Below, piece by piece: positions 19,669 to 27,730 of a stretch of DNA of 45,021 nt (the stretch's first letter is position 1; each line of letters starts with the position of its first letter). Below the pieces are notes generated by a model. That model was given only the letters and a program-made list of their open reading frames with translations. It did not search any database and was not told the origin of the DNA. This stretch comes from an uncultured SAR116 cluster alpha proteobacterium (GTDB lineage Bacteria > Pseudomonadota > Alphaproteobacteria > Puniceispirillales > Marisalimonadaceae). The stretch spans positions 1-45,021 of the forward strand of contig CACJOU010000010.1 of NCBI GenBank assembly GCA_902595145.1, in the 5' to 3' direction. Both the position numbers and the translations under genes were made by a program.

Positions 19669-20859
19669 TTATTTTACATTTACTAAAATTGTATCCATCA
19701 ATCCTTTACCTCTTATTTCTATAGATTTTTCTTCAGACTTTTCTTCTTTTTTATTCAATAAATCATATGTAGCTTTGGTCATATGAATACAGTCTGGTGA
19801 TCCATAACTCTCTAGTCTAGCAGCCGTATTAATTGTGTCACCCCATACATCAAATGCAAACTTTGACTTTCCAATTACTCCAGACACTGCTGGTCCAGAA
19901 TTTAGACCAATTCTTAACTTTATTGGATCTCCATTATGATCATAAAATGTTGAAGATATTTTTACCATTTCTTTAGCAAGATTAAATAAAATCAAAACAT
20001 GATCTTTTCTAGCAACTGGCATACCAGCAACAACCATATATGAATCTCCAATAGTTTTAATTTTCTCAACACCATATGACTCGGTCAAATCATCAAACTT
20101 TGAAAACATATCATTCAAAAAACCAACAATTTTTTCTGACGAAGTTTTTTCAGACATAACTGTAAAACTAACAATATCTGCAAATAAAACTGAAATTTCA
20201 GGATTATCCATAGATATTAACTTGCTATCTTTTTTTAATTGATCAGCAATAGATTTTGGTATTATGTTGTGTAATAATTTTTCAGATCTATTACGTTCTT
20301 GTTCAAGAAAGATTGAATACATTCCCATTGGTAAACCTAAGACTAATAAACTTCCTAATATATTACTAATACCTAATATTGATTCAGTTACCTTTTCAAT
20401 TTGATAAACTGGTCTTAAATCATATAAAAATAAAAACATATAACAGTAGACTAAAATAAAAATGACAGCCAAAAATATTTTTAGACGAAGGTCTAATGGC
20501 ACAGCAATAATTAATATTGCTAGATTAATATACCAAAGATGAAAAAAAGAATTCCATCCTAGTAAATATGTAAAAGCTGTTGCTGATGCAACACCCGCTA
20601 AACAGGATATTATGACCCCAGATTTTGCAAATCCTATTGTGTGCAAAATGAAACCAAAGCCAACAAATGATGCAAAGAAAACCTCTGAAAAAACTATTGG
20701 TTGCCAATTTTCTATTGTTAAAATTAATAGTAAGTCTCTACCAAGTAAACCAAAACCACCAGCAATAAAACCTAGTTGCATTGCGAGAAATGCTGGTTTC
20801 CATTTATCTGGATATCTCGATGGAGGAACAGTTAATAATTCTTTTATAATTTTTTTCAT
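19669..20859 (-). CDS. Membrane-bound class III adenylate cyclase
   Basis: This 396-residue protein is predicted to make cyclic AMP from ATP at the inner membrane. About six membrane helices fill residues 22-185. A linker NIIPKSIADQLK (198-209) of the kind preceding class IIIa catalytic domains follows, and the cyclase domain spans about 220-396. Metal aspartates D228 and D272, ATP-selecting pair K268 and D337 (in FDVWG) and transition-state N344 and R348 are all present, so it should be active and adenine specific. The membrane part may sense a ligand or lipid; this is inference. It diverges from a second cyclase gene across a 288-bp gap. Confidence 0.88.
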   Translation of the reverse strand: MKKIIKELLTVPPSRYPDKWKPAFLAMQLGFIAGGFGLLGRDLLLILTIENWQPIVFSEVFFASFVGFGFILHTIGFAKSGVIISCLAGVASATAFTYLLGWNSFFHLWYINLAILIIAVPLDLRLKIFLAVIFILVYCYMFLFLYDLRPVYQIEKVTESILGISNILGSLLVLGLPMGMYSIFLEQERNRSEKLLHNIIPKSIADQLKKDSKLISMDNPEISVLFADIVSFTVMSEKTSSEKIVGFLNDMFSKFDDLTESYGVEKIKTIGDSYMVVAGMPVARKDHVLILFNLAKEMVKISSTFYDHNGDPIKLRIGLNSGPAVSGVIGKSKFAFDVWGDTINTAARLESYGSPDCIHMTKATYDLLNKKEEKSEEKSIEIRGKGLMDTILVNVK

Positions 20860-21036
20860 GCAATAATAGCTTAAAATTTATTTTAAATATAAAAATATAT
20901 TTTTTTTATTATTTACAATCGATTTTATTTTACTTGATATTTTTGATTAAATTTTTTGCAAATAATCTGAATTTAATATATTTTTGTTGGTGTGTTGTCA
21001 TAAATCCATAAAAACTTTAAATCACTTTCTTTTTTG

Positions 21037-21063
21037 TGACATTTTAGTATCCAAAAAATGTCA
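21037..21063. repeat. Perfect 9-bp inverted repeat in the divergent cyclase promoter region
   Basis: TGACATTTT (21037-21045) and AAAATGTCA (21055-21063) are exact reverse complements separated by nine bases. A further TTGTCA lies at 20995-21000. The site is 85 bp upstream of the cyclase-TPR gene and about 180 bp upstream of the membrane cyclase gene, a good position for a shared operator. The rest of the gap (20860-21147) is A/T-rich with no gene. Confidence 0.5.
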
Positions 21064-21147
21064 TTCAAATAATCAAATGAAATTTAATCTTAATAAATTA
21101 TTTGTTATTGATTGTTATTCAATTAATTTCATGCTTAATATAATCTA

Positions 21148-23046
21148 ATGATTTCATCAGACATAGACCGTAAGATAGCTGCAATATTTGCCACTGATGT
21201 AGTTGGTTATAGCAAGCACATGGAAAAAGACGAGGATTCTACTCTGGCTAGTCTTAATGACTGTAATAAGATCATAGAACCCCTTATAAAAAAACAAAAA
21301 GGCCGAATATTCAACACAGGAGGAGATTCTGTATTTGCTGAGTTTCCAAGTGCTGTTGCTGCTGTTAACACAGCTGTAGAGTTTCAAAAACAAATTAAAG
21401 CTCGTAATGATAAAGATTCAACAGAAGTAAAGCTAGAATACCGTATAGGTATCAATATGGGAGATGTTGTAAAACAGGGTGATGCTAACCTCATGGGAGA
21501 TGGTGTTAATGTAGCAGCTAGATTAGAAGCTTTAGCTCAGCCAGGCGGTATAACTATTTCAAAGAATGTTTATGATCTTGTTGCTAACAAAACAAAGTAT
21601 GAGTTTAATGATTTAGGAATACAGAAAGTAAAGCTGAATCAGTTCCATGCTTATGACCTATTGTTAGACCCATCACAAAAGAGAAAGCTTAAGACACAAT
21701 CATCTAATACAAAGTTAATAGCCATGATAGGAGGTGCAATAGCTGCTGTCTTCATAGGACTATTCTTCTCTGGGGTTTTAGATACAGAAACTAAATTAGA
21801 TAGTAGTAAGATAGTTATACTGCCATTTAAAAGTCTCAGCGAAACAAAAAAAGAAAAGCTATTGGCTCTAGGAATATCACAAGATTTAGGTAGCAAGCTT
21901 ACAAAGTCATCTAAATCATTAAATATATTAAATTTAAAAAAAATACCAAAAGATCTTAAAGAAGTTTCTAAATCTACAAATGCCTCTTATTTAGTCGATG
22001 GTAACATCATGCAGATTGATAACATGCTAAGAGTTAAGGTCGATCTTATAGATGGTAAGAACATATCAAATATTTGGTCAGAGACATATGATAGGGACTT
22101 AACAGGTAAAAATATATTTAAACTACAAGATGAGATTATTAAACAAATTATAAATGAACTGGTGGGATCAGGTGCCGTGTTGTCGAAAGATATCAACCAA
22201 AAGATAGCATCTTCTTCAACTGATGATATATCAATTTATGAATGTATAAATTTTGCTAGAGGAGCAGTTACTCCATCATTGAATCCAAAAGCAATTGAGT
22301 GTTTAGAAAAATCAATTAGAAAAGATCCTAATTACGCTGATGCATGGATATGGTTGGCTGATCGAAAACGGGCACAATATTCTTCATTTTCAATGACTGA
22401 CGAATTCAAATATATGCTTGAAGATGCATCTGAAGAGATTGATCAAGGTCTAATTTTAGATCCTGAGCACGCGTTTGGTTACTCTGCAAAATTACAAATC
22501 GAATTTTATAATAATAATTGGCAAGAAATGTTTAATGTTGCTGAAAAAGCTTACAAACTAGCTGGAGATAGACCTCATTTACTTGGTAAGATTGGGTATA
22601 GTTTGGCTTATGGTGGAAATTGTGAAAAAGAGGATATATTTAAGAGTACAGAAAAATTCAAAACTGTAAAAAAGGATAGGTGTCAATTTCAAAGAGGATG
22701 TTGGGAAATTGGAAAAAAAGCTTATGAATTGGATACTGGAAATTATGCTACCTGGGATAATTATCTTTTAGCTCAGTGTTATCAAACAAGTGAAGAAAGA
22801 GCCAAAGTCATAGATGTTTTAGAACCTTTACAGCACAAAAAATTTGTTTGGTGGAATCTTCATTTAGGTTTGGCATACAACTCATTAGACAAATTTGATA
22901 TAGCAAAAAAACATTTAGATTTTGTTAAAAAGTTTTTAAAGGAAGATCATTTATCAAAAATAAAGTTTGCTTTAACTAAGCAAAATCAACATCTCAATAC
23001 ATATCCGTACATTACAAAAACTCTAAAAAAATACGGTTTCGAATAA
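21148..23046 (+). CDS. Class III cyclase - TM - TolB-like - TPR fusion protein
   Basis: This 632-residue protein joins an N-terminal class III cyclase domain (about 8-172), one membrane helix (190-210), a TolB-like/FlgO-type segment (about 221-345, beginning IVILPFKSL) and a C-terminal helical TPR-like region (about 360-630). The architecture is common in rhizobia and related alphaproteobacteria. Metal aspartates D17 and D60 and transition-state N121 and R125 are present. The two residues that normally choose the base are both asparagine (N56 for Lys, N114 for Asp/Thr), so the product and even activity are uncertain. The cyclase would be cytoplasmic and the TPR part probably periplasmic. It is divergent from the membrane cyclase. 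Confidence 0.85.
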   Translation: MISSDIDRKIAAIFATDVVGYSKHMEKDEDSTLASLNDCNKIIEPLIKKQKGRIFNTGGDSVFAEFPSAVAAVNTAVEFQKQIKARNDKDSTEVKLEYRIGINMGDVVKQGDANLMGDGVNVAARLEALAQPGGITISKNVYDLVANKTKYEFNDLGIQKVKLNQFHAYDLLLDPSQKRKLKTQSSNTKLIAMIGGAIAAVFIGLFFSGVLDTETKLDSSKIVILPFKSLSETKKEKLLALGISQDLGSKLTKSSKSLNILNLKKIPKDLKEVSKSTNASYLVDGNIMQIDNMLRVKVDLIDGKNISNIWSETYDRDLTGKNIFKLQDEIIKQIINELVGSGAVLSKDINQKIASSSTDDISIYECINFARGAVTPSLNPKAIECLEKSIRKDPNYADAWIWLADRKRAQYSSFSMTDEFKYMLEDASEEIDQGLILDPEHAFGYSAKLQIEFYNNNWQEMFNVAEKAYKLAGDRPHLLGKIGYSLAYGGNCEKEDIFKSTEKFKTVKKDRCQFQRGCWEIGKKAYELDTGNYATWDNYLLAQCYQTSEERAKVIDVLEPLQHKKFVWWNLHLGLAYNSLDKFDIAKKHLDFVKKFLKEDHLSKIKFALTKQNQHLNTYPYITKTLKKYGFE

Positions 23047-23047
23047 T

Positions 23048-23299
23048 TTTATAAATAGGAAATTTAACGGTCATATCTGTCGATTATCTGAAGGAATATT
23101 TGGTGGATTTTTTGGATGGCCTAATCTTACTTTAACACCTAACCAGGAATTTATGGGTTTAAAAACTATAAAAAAATCCTCTGATATGAGAGTAATAGAT
23201 ATTTATAGAAGAGAAGGTAATAAATTAGCAGAAAATTGGGTATTTATTGACTTTTTACATTTCTGGAAAATGCAAGGTATAGAAATCTTAAAATGCTAG
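23048..23299 (+). pseudogene. 3' remnant of a SnoaL-like (NTF2-fold) ester cyclase family gene
   Basis: A frame without start codon runs from 23048 to TAG at 23297-23299 (83 codons). Its translation contains NGHICRLSEGIFGGFFGWPN, then DMRVIDIYRREGNKLAENWV followed by FIDFLHFWKMQG, which resembles the C-terminal half of SnoaL-like polyketide-cyclase/ester-cyclase proteins. The first in-frame ATG lies in the middle of the domain, and the frame runs back into the 3' end of the cyclase-TPR gene rather than to a promoter, so the 5' portion has been deleted. Several family positions are still intact, which suggests the loss is recent. Family assignment is by recalled motif pattern only. Confidence 0.65.
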
Positions 23300-23325
23300 A
23301 ATAATAAAATTTTACCTCTGTCTCA

Positions 23326-24144
23326 TTAGAAATTAGGTATGAATGTATTTATAGGCTCATTTATACCTTTTGCTTTAATTTGATCATATTGTTGACAATT
23401 TATGTAACCCTTAATAAGTTTTTTTGTTACATCTGAAATTAAAATTTTACCTGCGGGAGAATTGCTTTCTAATCTAGAAGCAAGATTTACGGCACCTCCA
23501 ATTACCGTATAATCAAGTCTTTTTTCACTTCCAAAATTACCAACTGTACATTCTCCTGAATTAATACCAATCCTAATATTAAGAGGGTAAGGAAGGTTAA
23601 AATCTTTCACAAATATTTTCGATAACGTTTTCATAGTATTTTGCATTTCTATGGCCATTTTTACACAATTTAATGCGTCCTTTTCTTTGCCTTCACTTTC
23701 TGGATCACCAAAAAAAATCATTATAGAATCACCAATATATTTATCGATAGTACCACCAAAACTAAGAGCTATTTCAGACATTTTCGTGAGATACAAATTT
23801 AGCATTTCTGTAAGTGGAGCGGAATCCATTTTATCAGAAATTTCAGTAAATGATATTATGTCTGAAAAAAATACTGTTAAGAATTTTTTTTCACTTTCAA
23901 TTGAAACTTTTTTTTCACCACTAAAGATTGAGTCATACAATTGTGGTGAAAGATATTTAGATAATTGGCTTGCAATTTCCTCAATTTCTTTACTTTTTTC
24001 ATTTGCTAATTCTTCAGCATTTTTTGCGATTTGTTTTTGTTTATCAAGTTCAGATGCTAAATTACGACGAAGTTTTGATTCTAATTGCAATTTTGCAATT
24101 TGCATTTTAAGTGTTCTTATTTCTTTATTCAATTCGTCAGTCAT
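23326..24144 (-). CDS. Soluble class III (IIIb-type) adenylate cyclase with N-terminal coiled coil
   Basis: This 272-residue protein has no membrane segment. Residues 4-60 are charged heptad-like helix, probably a coiled coil for dimerisation, followed by the catalytic domain at about 85-272. Metal aspartates are D95 (FFSDIISF) and D139 (KYIGDSIM); the base-selecting pair is K135 and T213, the class IIIb arrangement seen in bicarbonate-responsive cyclases; transition-state residues are N220 and R224. All catalytic positions are filled, so it is predicted to be an active adenylate cyclase. Bicarbonate control is inference from the class only. It is convergent with the SnoaL remnant and lies 33 bp downstream of a minus-strand small-protein operon. 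Confidence 0.87.
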   Translation of the reverse strand: MTDELNKEIRTLKMQIAKLQLESKLRRNLASELDKQKQIAKNAEELANEKSKEIEEIASQLSKYLSPQLYDSIFSGEKKVSIESEKKFLTVFFSDIISFTEISDKMDSAPLTEMLNLYLTKMSEIALSFGGTIDKYIGDSIMIFFGDPESEGKEKDALNCVKMAIEMQNTMKTLSKIFVKDFNLPYPLNIRIGINSGECTVGNFGSEKRLDYTVIGGAVNLASRLESNSPAGKILISDVTKKLIKGYINCQQYDQIKAKGINEPINTFIPNF

Positions 24145-24177
24145 GAAATGTATTTATTTTAACTTATTTCAAGATAT

Positions 24178-24501
24178 TTAGGTTTCGAATGGGTTTACAA
24201 GCTTTTCATCTGAAATGTTATCTGATGTTACATATCTTTGCATTTCACTTGGCATAGTGACGATTAAATCGTTTAAACCAGCTTTCTCAAGTACATCAAT
24301 AATTGATTGTTCATCTTCAGCAAACCAATGACAGAAAAAAAAGTCATCTTTACCCATCCAATGTTGAAGGGTTTCAGCTTTGTCACTTTTCAATCCTGCA
24401 AAAAACTCTCTAACAGTCATTTCACTTTGTTGTGCTAACACATCTTTTATTGTGTCAGTATTTGACCATGTGTGTGTGCATATATAATGCTTTTTAGACA
24501 T
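24178..24501 (-). CDS. Hypothetical small protein (107 aa), third gene of a small-protein operon
   Basis: I do not recognise this family with confidence. The 107-residue protein has no signal peptide or membrane helix. It begins MSKKHYICTHTWSNTDTIKD and contains a W/F/C-rich strand FFFCHWFAEDEQSIIDVLEK, a pattern resembling the strand-helix of small ferredoxin-fold, dimeric alpha/beta-barrel proteins such as DUF4242. It lies 62 bp downstream of the 86-aa gene on the same strand. The cyclase gene follows 33 bp downstream on the same strand, so read-through into the cyclase is possible. Confidence 0.7.
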   Translation of the reverse strand: MSKKHYICTHTWSNTDTIKDVLAQQSEMTVREFFAGLKSDKAETLQHWMGKDDFFFCHWFAEDEQSIIDVLEKAGLNDLIVTMPSEMQRYVTSDNISDEKLVNPFET

Positions 24502-24563
24502 TTTAAATACCTTTCTTAAAATATATTTAAATATTATCTTATATCTGAATATGATTAAAATAT

Positions 24564-24824
24564 TTATTTTTTTATAACCGAGCCCTCTTGAATAGAAACC
24601 TTTGCCATAGCCTGTTCACCTAGACCTTGAAGTGCTTTCATAGTTTCAATTTTTTTTCCTGCAACAGATATATTTTCAAAAACCTCTATGATGAACCCAC
24701 TATTGTCTCCAGTTTTAAATAACATTCTTTTATATTTTTCTTCTTCTATGTTTGAAGCTATTGCTTCTACAACTGCCCATAAAGAGGGAGCTAGAAGTGT
24801 AAAATTTATATTTCTTCCATACAT
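24564..24824 (-). CDS. Hypothetical small protein (86 aa), second gene of a small-protein operon
   Basis: No family is recognised. The predicted fold reads as strand (NINFTLLA), helix (SLWAVVEAIASNIEEEKYKR), strand (GFIIEVFENI) and helix (KKIETMKALQGLGEQAMAKV), which would suit a small ferredoxin-like or alpha/beta-barrel protein. It starts 2 bp after the stop of the GYD gene, so the two are certainly co-transcribed and probably translationally coupled. There is no signal peptide. Codon usage looks like that of its neighbours. Confidence 0.72.
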   Translation of the reverse strand: MYGRNINFTLLAPSLWAVVEAIASNIEEEKYKRMLFKTGDNSGFIIEVFENISVAGKKIETMKALQGLGEQAMAKVSIQEGSVIKK

Positions 24825-24826
24825 TT

Positions 24827-25174
24827 TTATACCTGTGATGCTTGTTTTGCAGAAACATAATTAGCCATTTTATTAGATCCATTTTCAAAAATTTCTTTCC
24901 AATCTGATGCTTCAAAAGCTCTATACCAATTAAATGTATTAAAGGATCCACTTGCATATATTAAATTTGCTACTGCTGCTATGTCTTCATCTTTTTCAGC
25001 CATTACTACACACATAAAATCAAATTCTGGATGATTAAGATATAAAAATTCCACATATTTTGCTCCAAATGCCTTTGCCAAAGGTTCAGTTATTTCCCTT
25101 CTATTTTGAGGTTTATTTAGCATAGATGCTGCTGTTTCTTGTGAAGTTTTACCTGTAATTATATATTTTTTCAT
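24827..25174 (-). CDS. GYD-family small protein (115 aa)
   Basis: This 115-residue protein resembles the GYD domain family (small dimeric alpha/beta-barrel proteins of unknown function). The match is the start KKYIITGKTSQETAASMLNK, the RREITEPLAKAFGAKYVEFL segment, the HPEFDFMCVVMAEKDED strand-turn that corresponds to the G-x-YD motif, and the final ASGSFNTFNWYRAF. It is the first gene of a three-gene minus-strand operon and diverges from the aldehyde dehydrogenase gene across 158 bp of A/T-rich DNA. Function is unknown; a role in handling a reactive small molecule would be inference. Confidence 0.78.
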   Translation of the reverse strand: MKKYIITGKTSQETAASMLNKPQNRREITEPLAKAFGAKYVEFLYLNHPEFDFMCVVMAEKDEDIAAVANLIYASGSFNTFNWYRAFEASDWKEIFENGSNKMANYVSAKQASQV

Positions 25175-25332
25175 ATTTGTTTTGACCTTTAACTAGTTTC
25201 TAAAAAAGTTTTCAATAGTAATATTATGATAACAATTTTAATCTAAATGCCAAATTTTATGTTTACATAACTGCTAATTTAAAATTACTATCTAATATTA
25301 ACATTTAAAAAAAAAGGGGGAGGAAAGTATTT

Positions 25333-26823
25333 ATGGCTTTCAAATATAAAGAAAAATATGGAAATTATATTAATGGAAAATTTGTTGATCCTATTGATGG
25401 ACAATTTTTTGATAATATAACACCTATTAATGGTAAGGTTTTATGTAAAATCGCTAGATCAAATGAAAAAGATATTAATTCAGCTTTAGATGCAGCTCAC
25501 GCTGCAAAAGACGATTGGGGTAAAACTAGTGTTACAGAAAGAAGTAACATGCTTATCCAAATTGCTCAAATTATAGAAGATAATCTTCCTATGCTTGCTG
25601 AAGCTGAAACCTGGGACAATGGAAAAGGTATAAGAGAAACTACAGCTGCTGATTTGCCGTTGGGTATTGATCACTTTAGATATTTCGCAAGTGTGATTAG
25701 AGCACAAGAGGGAACACTTGCTGAGCTTAATGATGATACTGTTTCTTATTTAATACCTGAACCTTTAGGTGTCGTTGGGCAAATTATACCTTGGAATTTT
25801 CCATTATTAATGGCAATTTGGAAATTAGCACCAGCACTTGCAACTGGAAATTGTGTTGTTTTAAAACCTGCAGAACAAACTCCCGCATCTATTATGGTTC
25901 TCATGGAGCTGATTGGACATTTGATACCTCCAGGAGTAGTCAATATCGTTAATGGATACGGTTTGGAAGCAGGTAAACCTCTAGCATCTAGTACAAGAAT
26001 AGCTAAAATAGCTTTTACTGGAGAAACTACAACTGGAAGAATGATTTTACAATACGCAAGTCAGAATTTAATACCAAGCACATTAGAGCTTGGAGGTAAA
26101 TCTCCTAACATCTTCTTTAAAGATATTGCAGAAGCTGATGATGATTTCTTCGATAAATGTATTGAAGGTTTCGTCATGTTTGCCCTAAATCAAGGTGAGG
26201 TCTGTACATGTCCAAGTAGAGCTCTAATTCATGAAGATATATATGATAAATTTATTGCTCGTTGTATTGAAAGAACTAAAGCTATTGTTCAAGGAGATCC
26301 ATTAGATTCTAATACTATGATTGGAGCTATGGCCTCTGCTGAACAGTATGAAAAAGTCAAGTCATACTTAGATCTTGGGAAGAAAGAGGGCGCGGAAGTA
26401 CTTATAGGTGGTGATGTTGCTAAAATGAGTGGTGAAATGGCAAATGGTTATTATATCCAGCCAACCATCTTTAAAGGCCACAATAAAATGAGGATATTTC
26501 AAGAGGAAATCTTTGGACCAGTTGTGTCTGTCTGTACATTTAAAACAGATGAAGAGGCTCTAGAGATTGCTAATGACACTCTTTATGGTCTAGGTGCTGG
26601 AATTTGGACAAGAGATCTTAATACTTCTTATAGATTTGGTCGTGCAATAAAAGCAGGTAGAGTATGGACAAACTGTTATCATGATTATCCAGCTCATGCC
26701 GCTTTTGGTGGTTATAAACAATCAGGTATTGGTCGTGAAAACCACTTAATGATGTTGAATCACTATCAACAAACAAAGAATCTATTAGTAAGTTACAGTC
26801 CAAAAAAACTTGGCTTCTTTTAA
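25333..26823 (+). CDS. NAD(P)-dependent aldehyde dehydrogenase (ExaC/AldB-like)
   Basis: This 496-residue enzyme oxidises an aldehyde, probably acetaldehyde or another short aliphatic one, to the acid. Catalytic Cys291 lies in [11 protein letters not shown], general base Glu252 in LELGGKSPN, and N155 in the PWNFP oxyanion motif. The C-x-C form of the active-site motif (C291/C293) is typical of the AldB/ExaC group. A very strong purine-rich ribosome site (GGGGGAGG, 25317-25324) precedes the ATG, which suggests high expression. It is followed by an intergenic terminator-like hairpin and the DUF779 gene. It shares the 158-bp gap with the divergent small-protein operon. Confidence 0.93.
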   Translation: MAFKYKEKYGNYINGKFVDPIDGQFFDNITPINGKVLCKIARSNEKDINSALDAAHAAKDDWGKTSVTERSNMLIQIAQIIEDNLPMLAEAETWDNGKGIRETTAADLPLGIDHFRYFASVIRAQEGTLAELNDDTVSYLIPEPLGVVGQIIPWNFPLLMAIWKLAPALATGNCVVLKPAEQTPASIMVLMELIGHLIPPGVVNIVNGYGLEAGKPLASSTRIAKIAFTGETTTGRMILQYASQNLIPSTLELGGKSPNIFFKDIAEADDDFFDKCIEGFVMFALNQGEVCTCPSRALIHEDIYDKFIARCIERTKAIVQGDPLDSNTMIGAMASAEQYEKVKSYLDLGKKEGAEVLIGGDVAKMSGEMANGYYIQPTIFKGHNKMRIFQEEIFGPVVSVCTFKTDEEALEIANDTLYGLGAGIWTRDLNTSYRFGRAIKAGRVWTNCYHDYPAHAAFGGYKQSGIGRENHLMMLNHYQQTKNLLVSYSPKKLGFF

Positions 26824-26835
26824 AAAAAAAATCAA

Positions 26836-26864
26836 AGGGCGCATTTAATTTTGCGCCCTCTTTT
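26836..26864 (+). terminator. Intrinsic terminator between aldehyde dehydrogenase and DUF779 genes
   Basis: AGGGCGCA (26836-26843) and TGCGCCCT (26852-26859) form a perfect 8-bp GC-rich stem with an 8-base loop, followed by CTTTT. It lies in the 55-bp gap between two co-directional genes, so some transcripts should end here while others may read through. Confidence 0.8.
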
Positions 26865-26878
26865 ATGAGGTAATATTA

Positions 26879-27211
26879 ATGTTAGATCAAGTAGAGGCTA
26901 CTGACGCAGCTTTAGAATTAATAGAAGAAATAAAAAAAGATTATGGTGATGTCATTTTTCATCAATCAGGTGGATGTTGTGATGGCTCAGCGCCTATGTG
27001 CTTCCAAAAAGGTGATTTTTTAATAGCTGACCATGATGTTCAAATGGGTGAAATAGGAGGTGTCCCTTTTTATATTGGAGGACTTCAGTTTGAGGCTTGG
27101 AAACATACCAGACTTATAATTGACGTTGTTGAAGGACAAGGTGGAATGTTTTCTCTAGATAATGGTAGAGGAAAGAGATTTATTACAAGATCAGAATTAT
27201 GTTCAGTTTAA
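26879..27211 (+). CDS. DUF779 family protein, aldehyde dehydrogenase partner
   Basis: This 110-residue protein belongs to DUF779, a family of unknown function that is often encoded next to acetaldehyde-type dehydrogenases. The signature is the cysteine-rich HQSGGCCDGSAPMCFQKGDF (about residues 28-47), then GGVPFYIGGLQFEAWKHTRL and a C-terminal GKRFITRSELCS. The clustered cysteines could bind metal or a thiol adduct, but this is not established. It starts 55 bp after the dehydrogenase with a GAGG ribosome site at 26867-26870, behind a terminator-like hairpin, and is convergent with the dsrE-like gene. Confidence 0.88.
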   Translation: MLDQVEATDAALELIEEIKKDYGDVIFHQSGGCCDGSAPMCFQKGDFLIADHDVQMGEIGGVPFYIGGLQFEAWKHTRLIIDVVEGQGGMFSLDNGRGKRFITRSELCSV

Positions 27212-27230
27212 GTATGAAAGAAATTGATAA

Positions 27231-27593
27231 TTAATATACAAATGTTCTATCCGCTTCTAGAGATAAGTTAAGTAACGTCTTTGGCAAAACTTTCCTAGAA
27301 TTGGTATCTTTTAAATCTTGATCTGTAACACCTCTTATCTCACACGAAATAGCAGAAACATATATTGGAACTCTACTTTGTTTTAGTATATCAAAATGTT
27401 CCTTTAATTTTCCTGTTCCTAAACCCACTAAATTTTCAAGAACTGGCGTTCTCATTAAACTCACTGCATCAGCATTTAAGAAGACTGTCACTTCGTGACC
27501 TTCTTCAACAGCAGTTCTAGCTAGCATAAATCCTAACGATGCTTTTGTTGGATTACCTGTTCCATTTGTGATGTTGAACAAAATTTTAGCCAT
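27231..27593 (-). CDS. DsrE-like protein
   Basis: This 120-residue protein fits the DsrE/DsrF-like superfamily of small sulfur-handling proteins. It starts with the strand AKILFNITNGTGNPTKASLG, has EGHEVTVFLNADAVSL in the typical second strand-helix, and ends with a single conserved-position cysteine, C84, in YVSAISCEIRGV, where DsrE and TusD carry the active cysteine. Only one cysteine is present. No dsr, tus or sox gene is nearby, so a direct role in sulfur transfer is uncertain. It is convergent with the DUF779 gene. Confidence 0.8.
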   Translation of the reverse strand: MAKILFNITNGTGNPTKASLGFMLARTAVEEGHEVTVFLNADAVSLMRTPVLENLVGLGTGKLKEHFDILKQSRVPIYVSAISCEIRGVTDQDLKDTNSRKVLPKTLLNLSLEADRTFVY

Positions 27594-27730
27594 TGTTAAC
27601 CTTACTAATATTTAACAATCAATAAGTATTTCTACATTCTTTAATAAAATAAAAGATCTTATATTAGTAATTACAAAAGTGGTTAATTTTTAATCAAAAA
27701 AATCTTGTTCATAAATTGGGAGTTTTTAAC

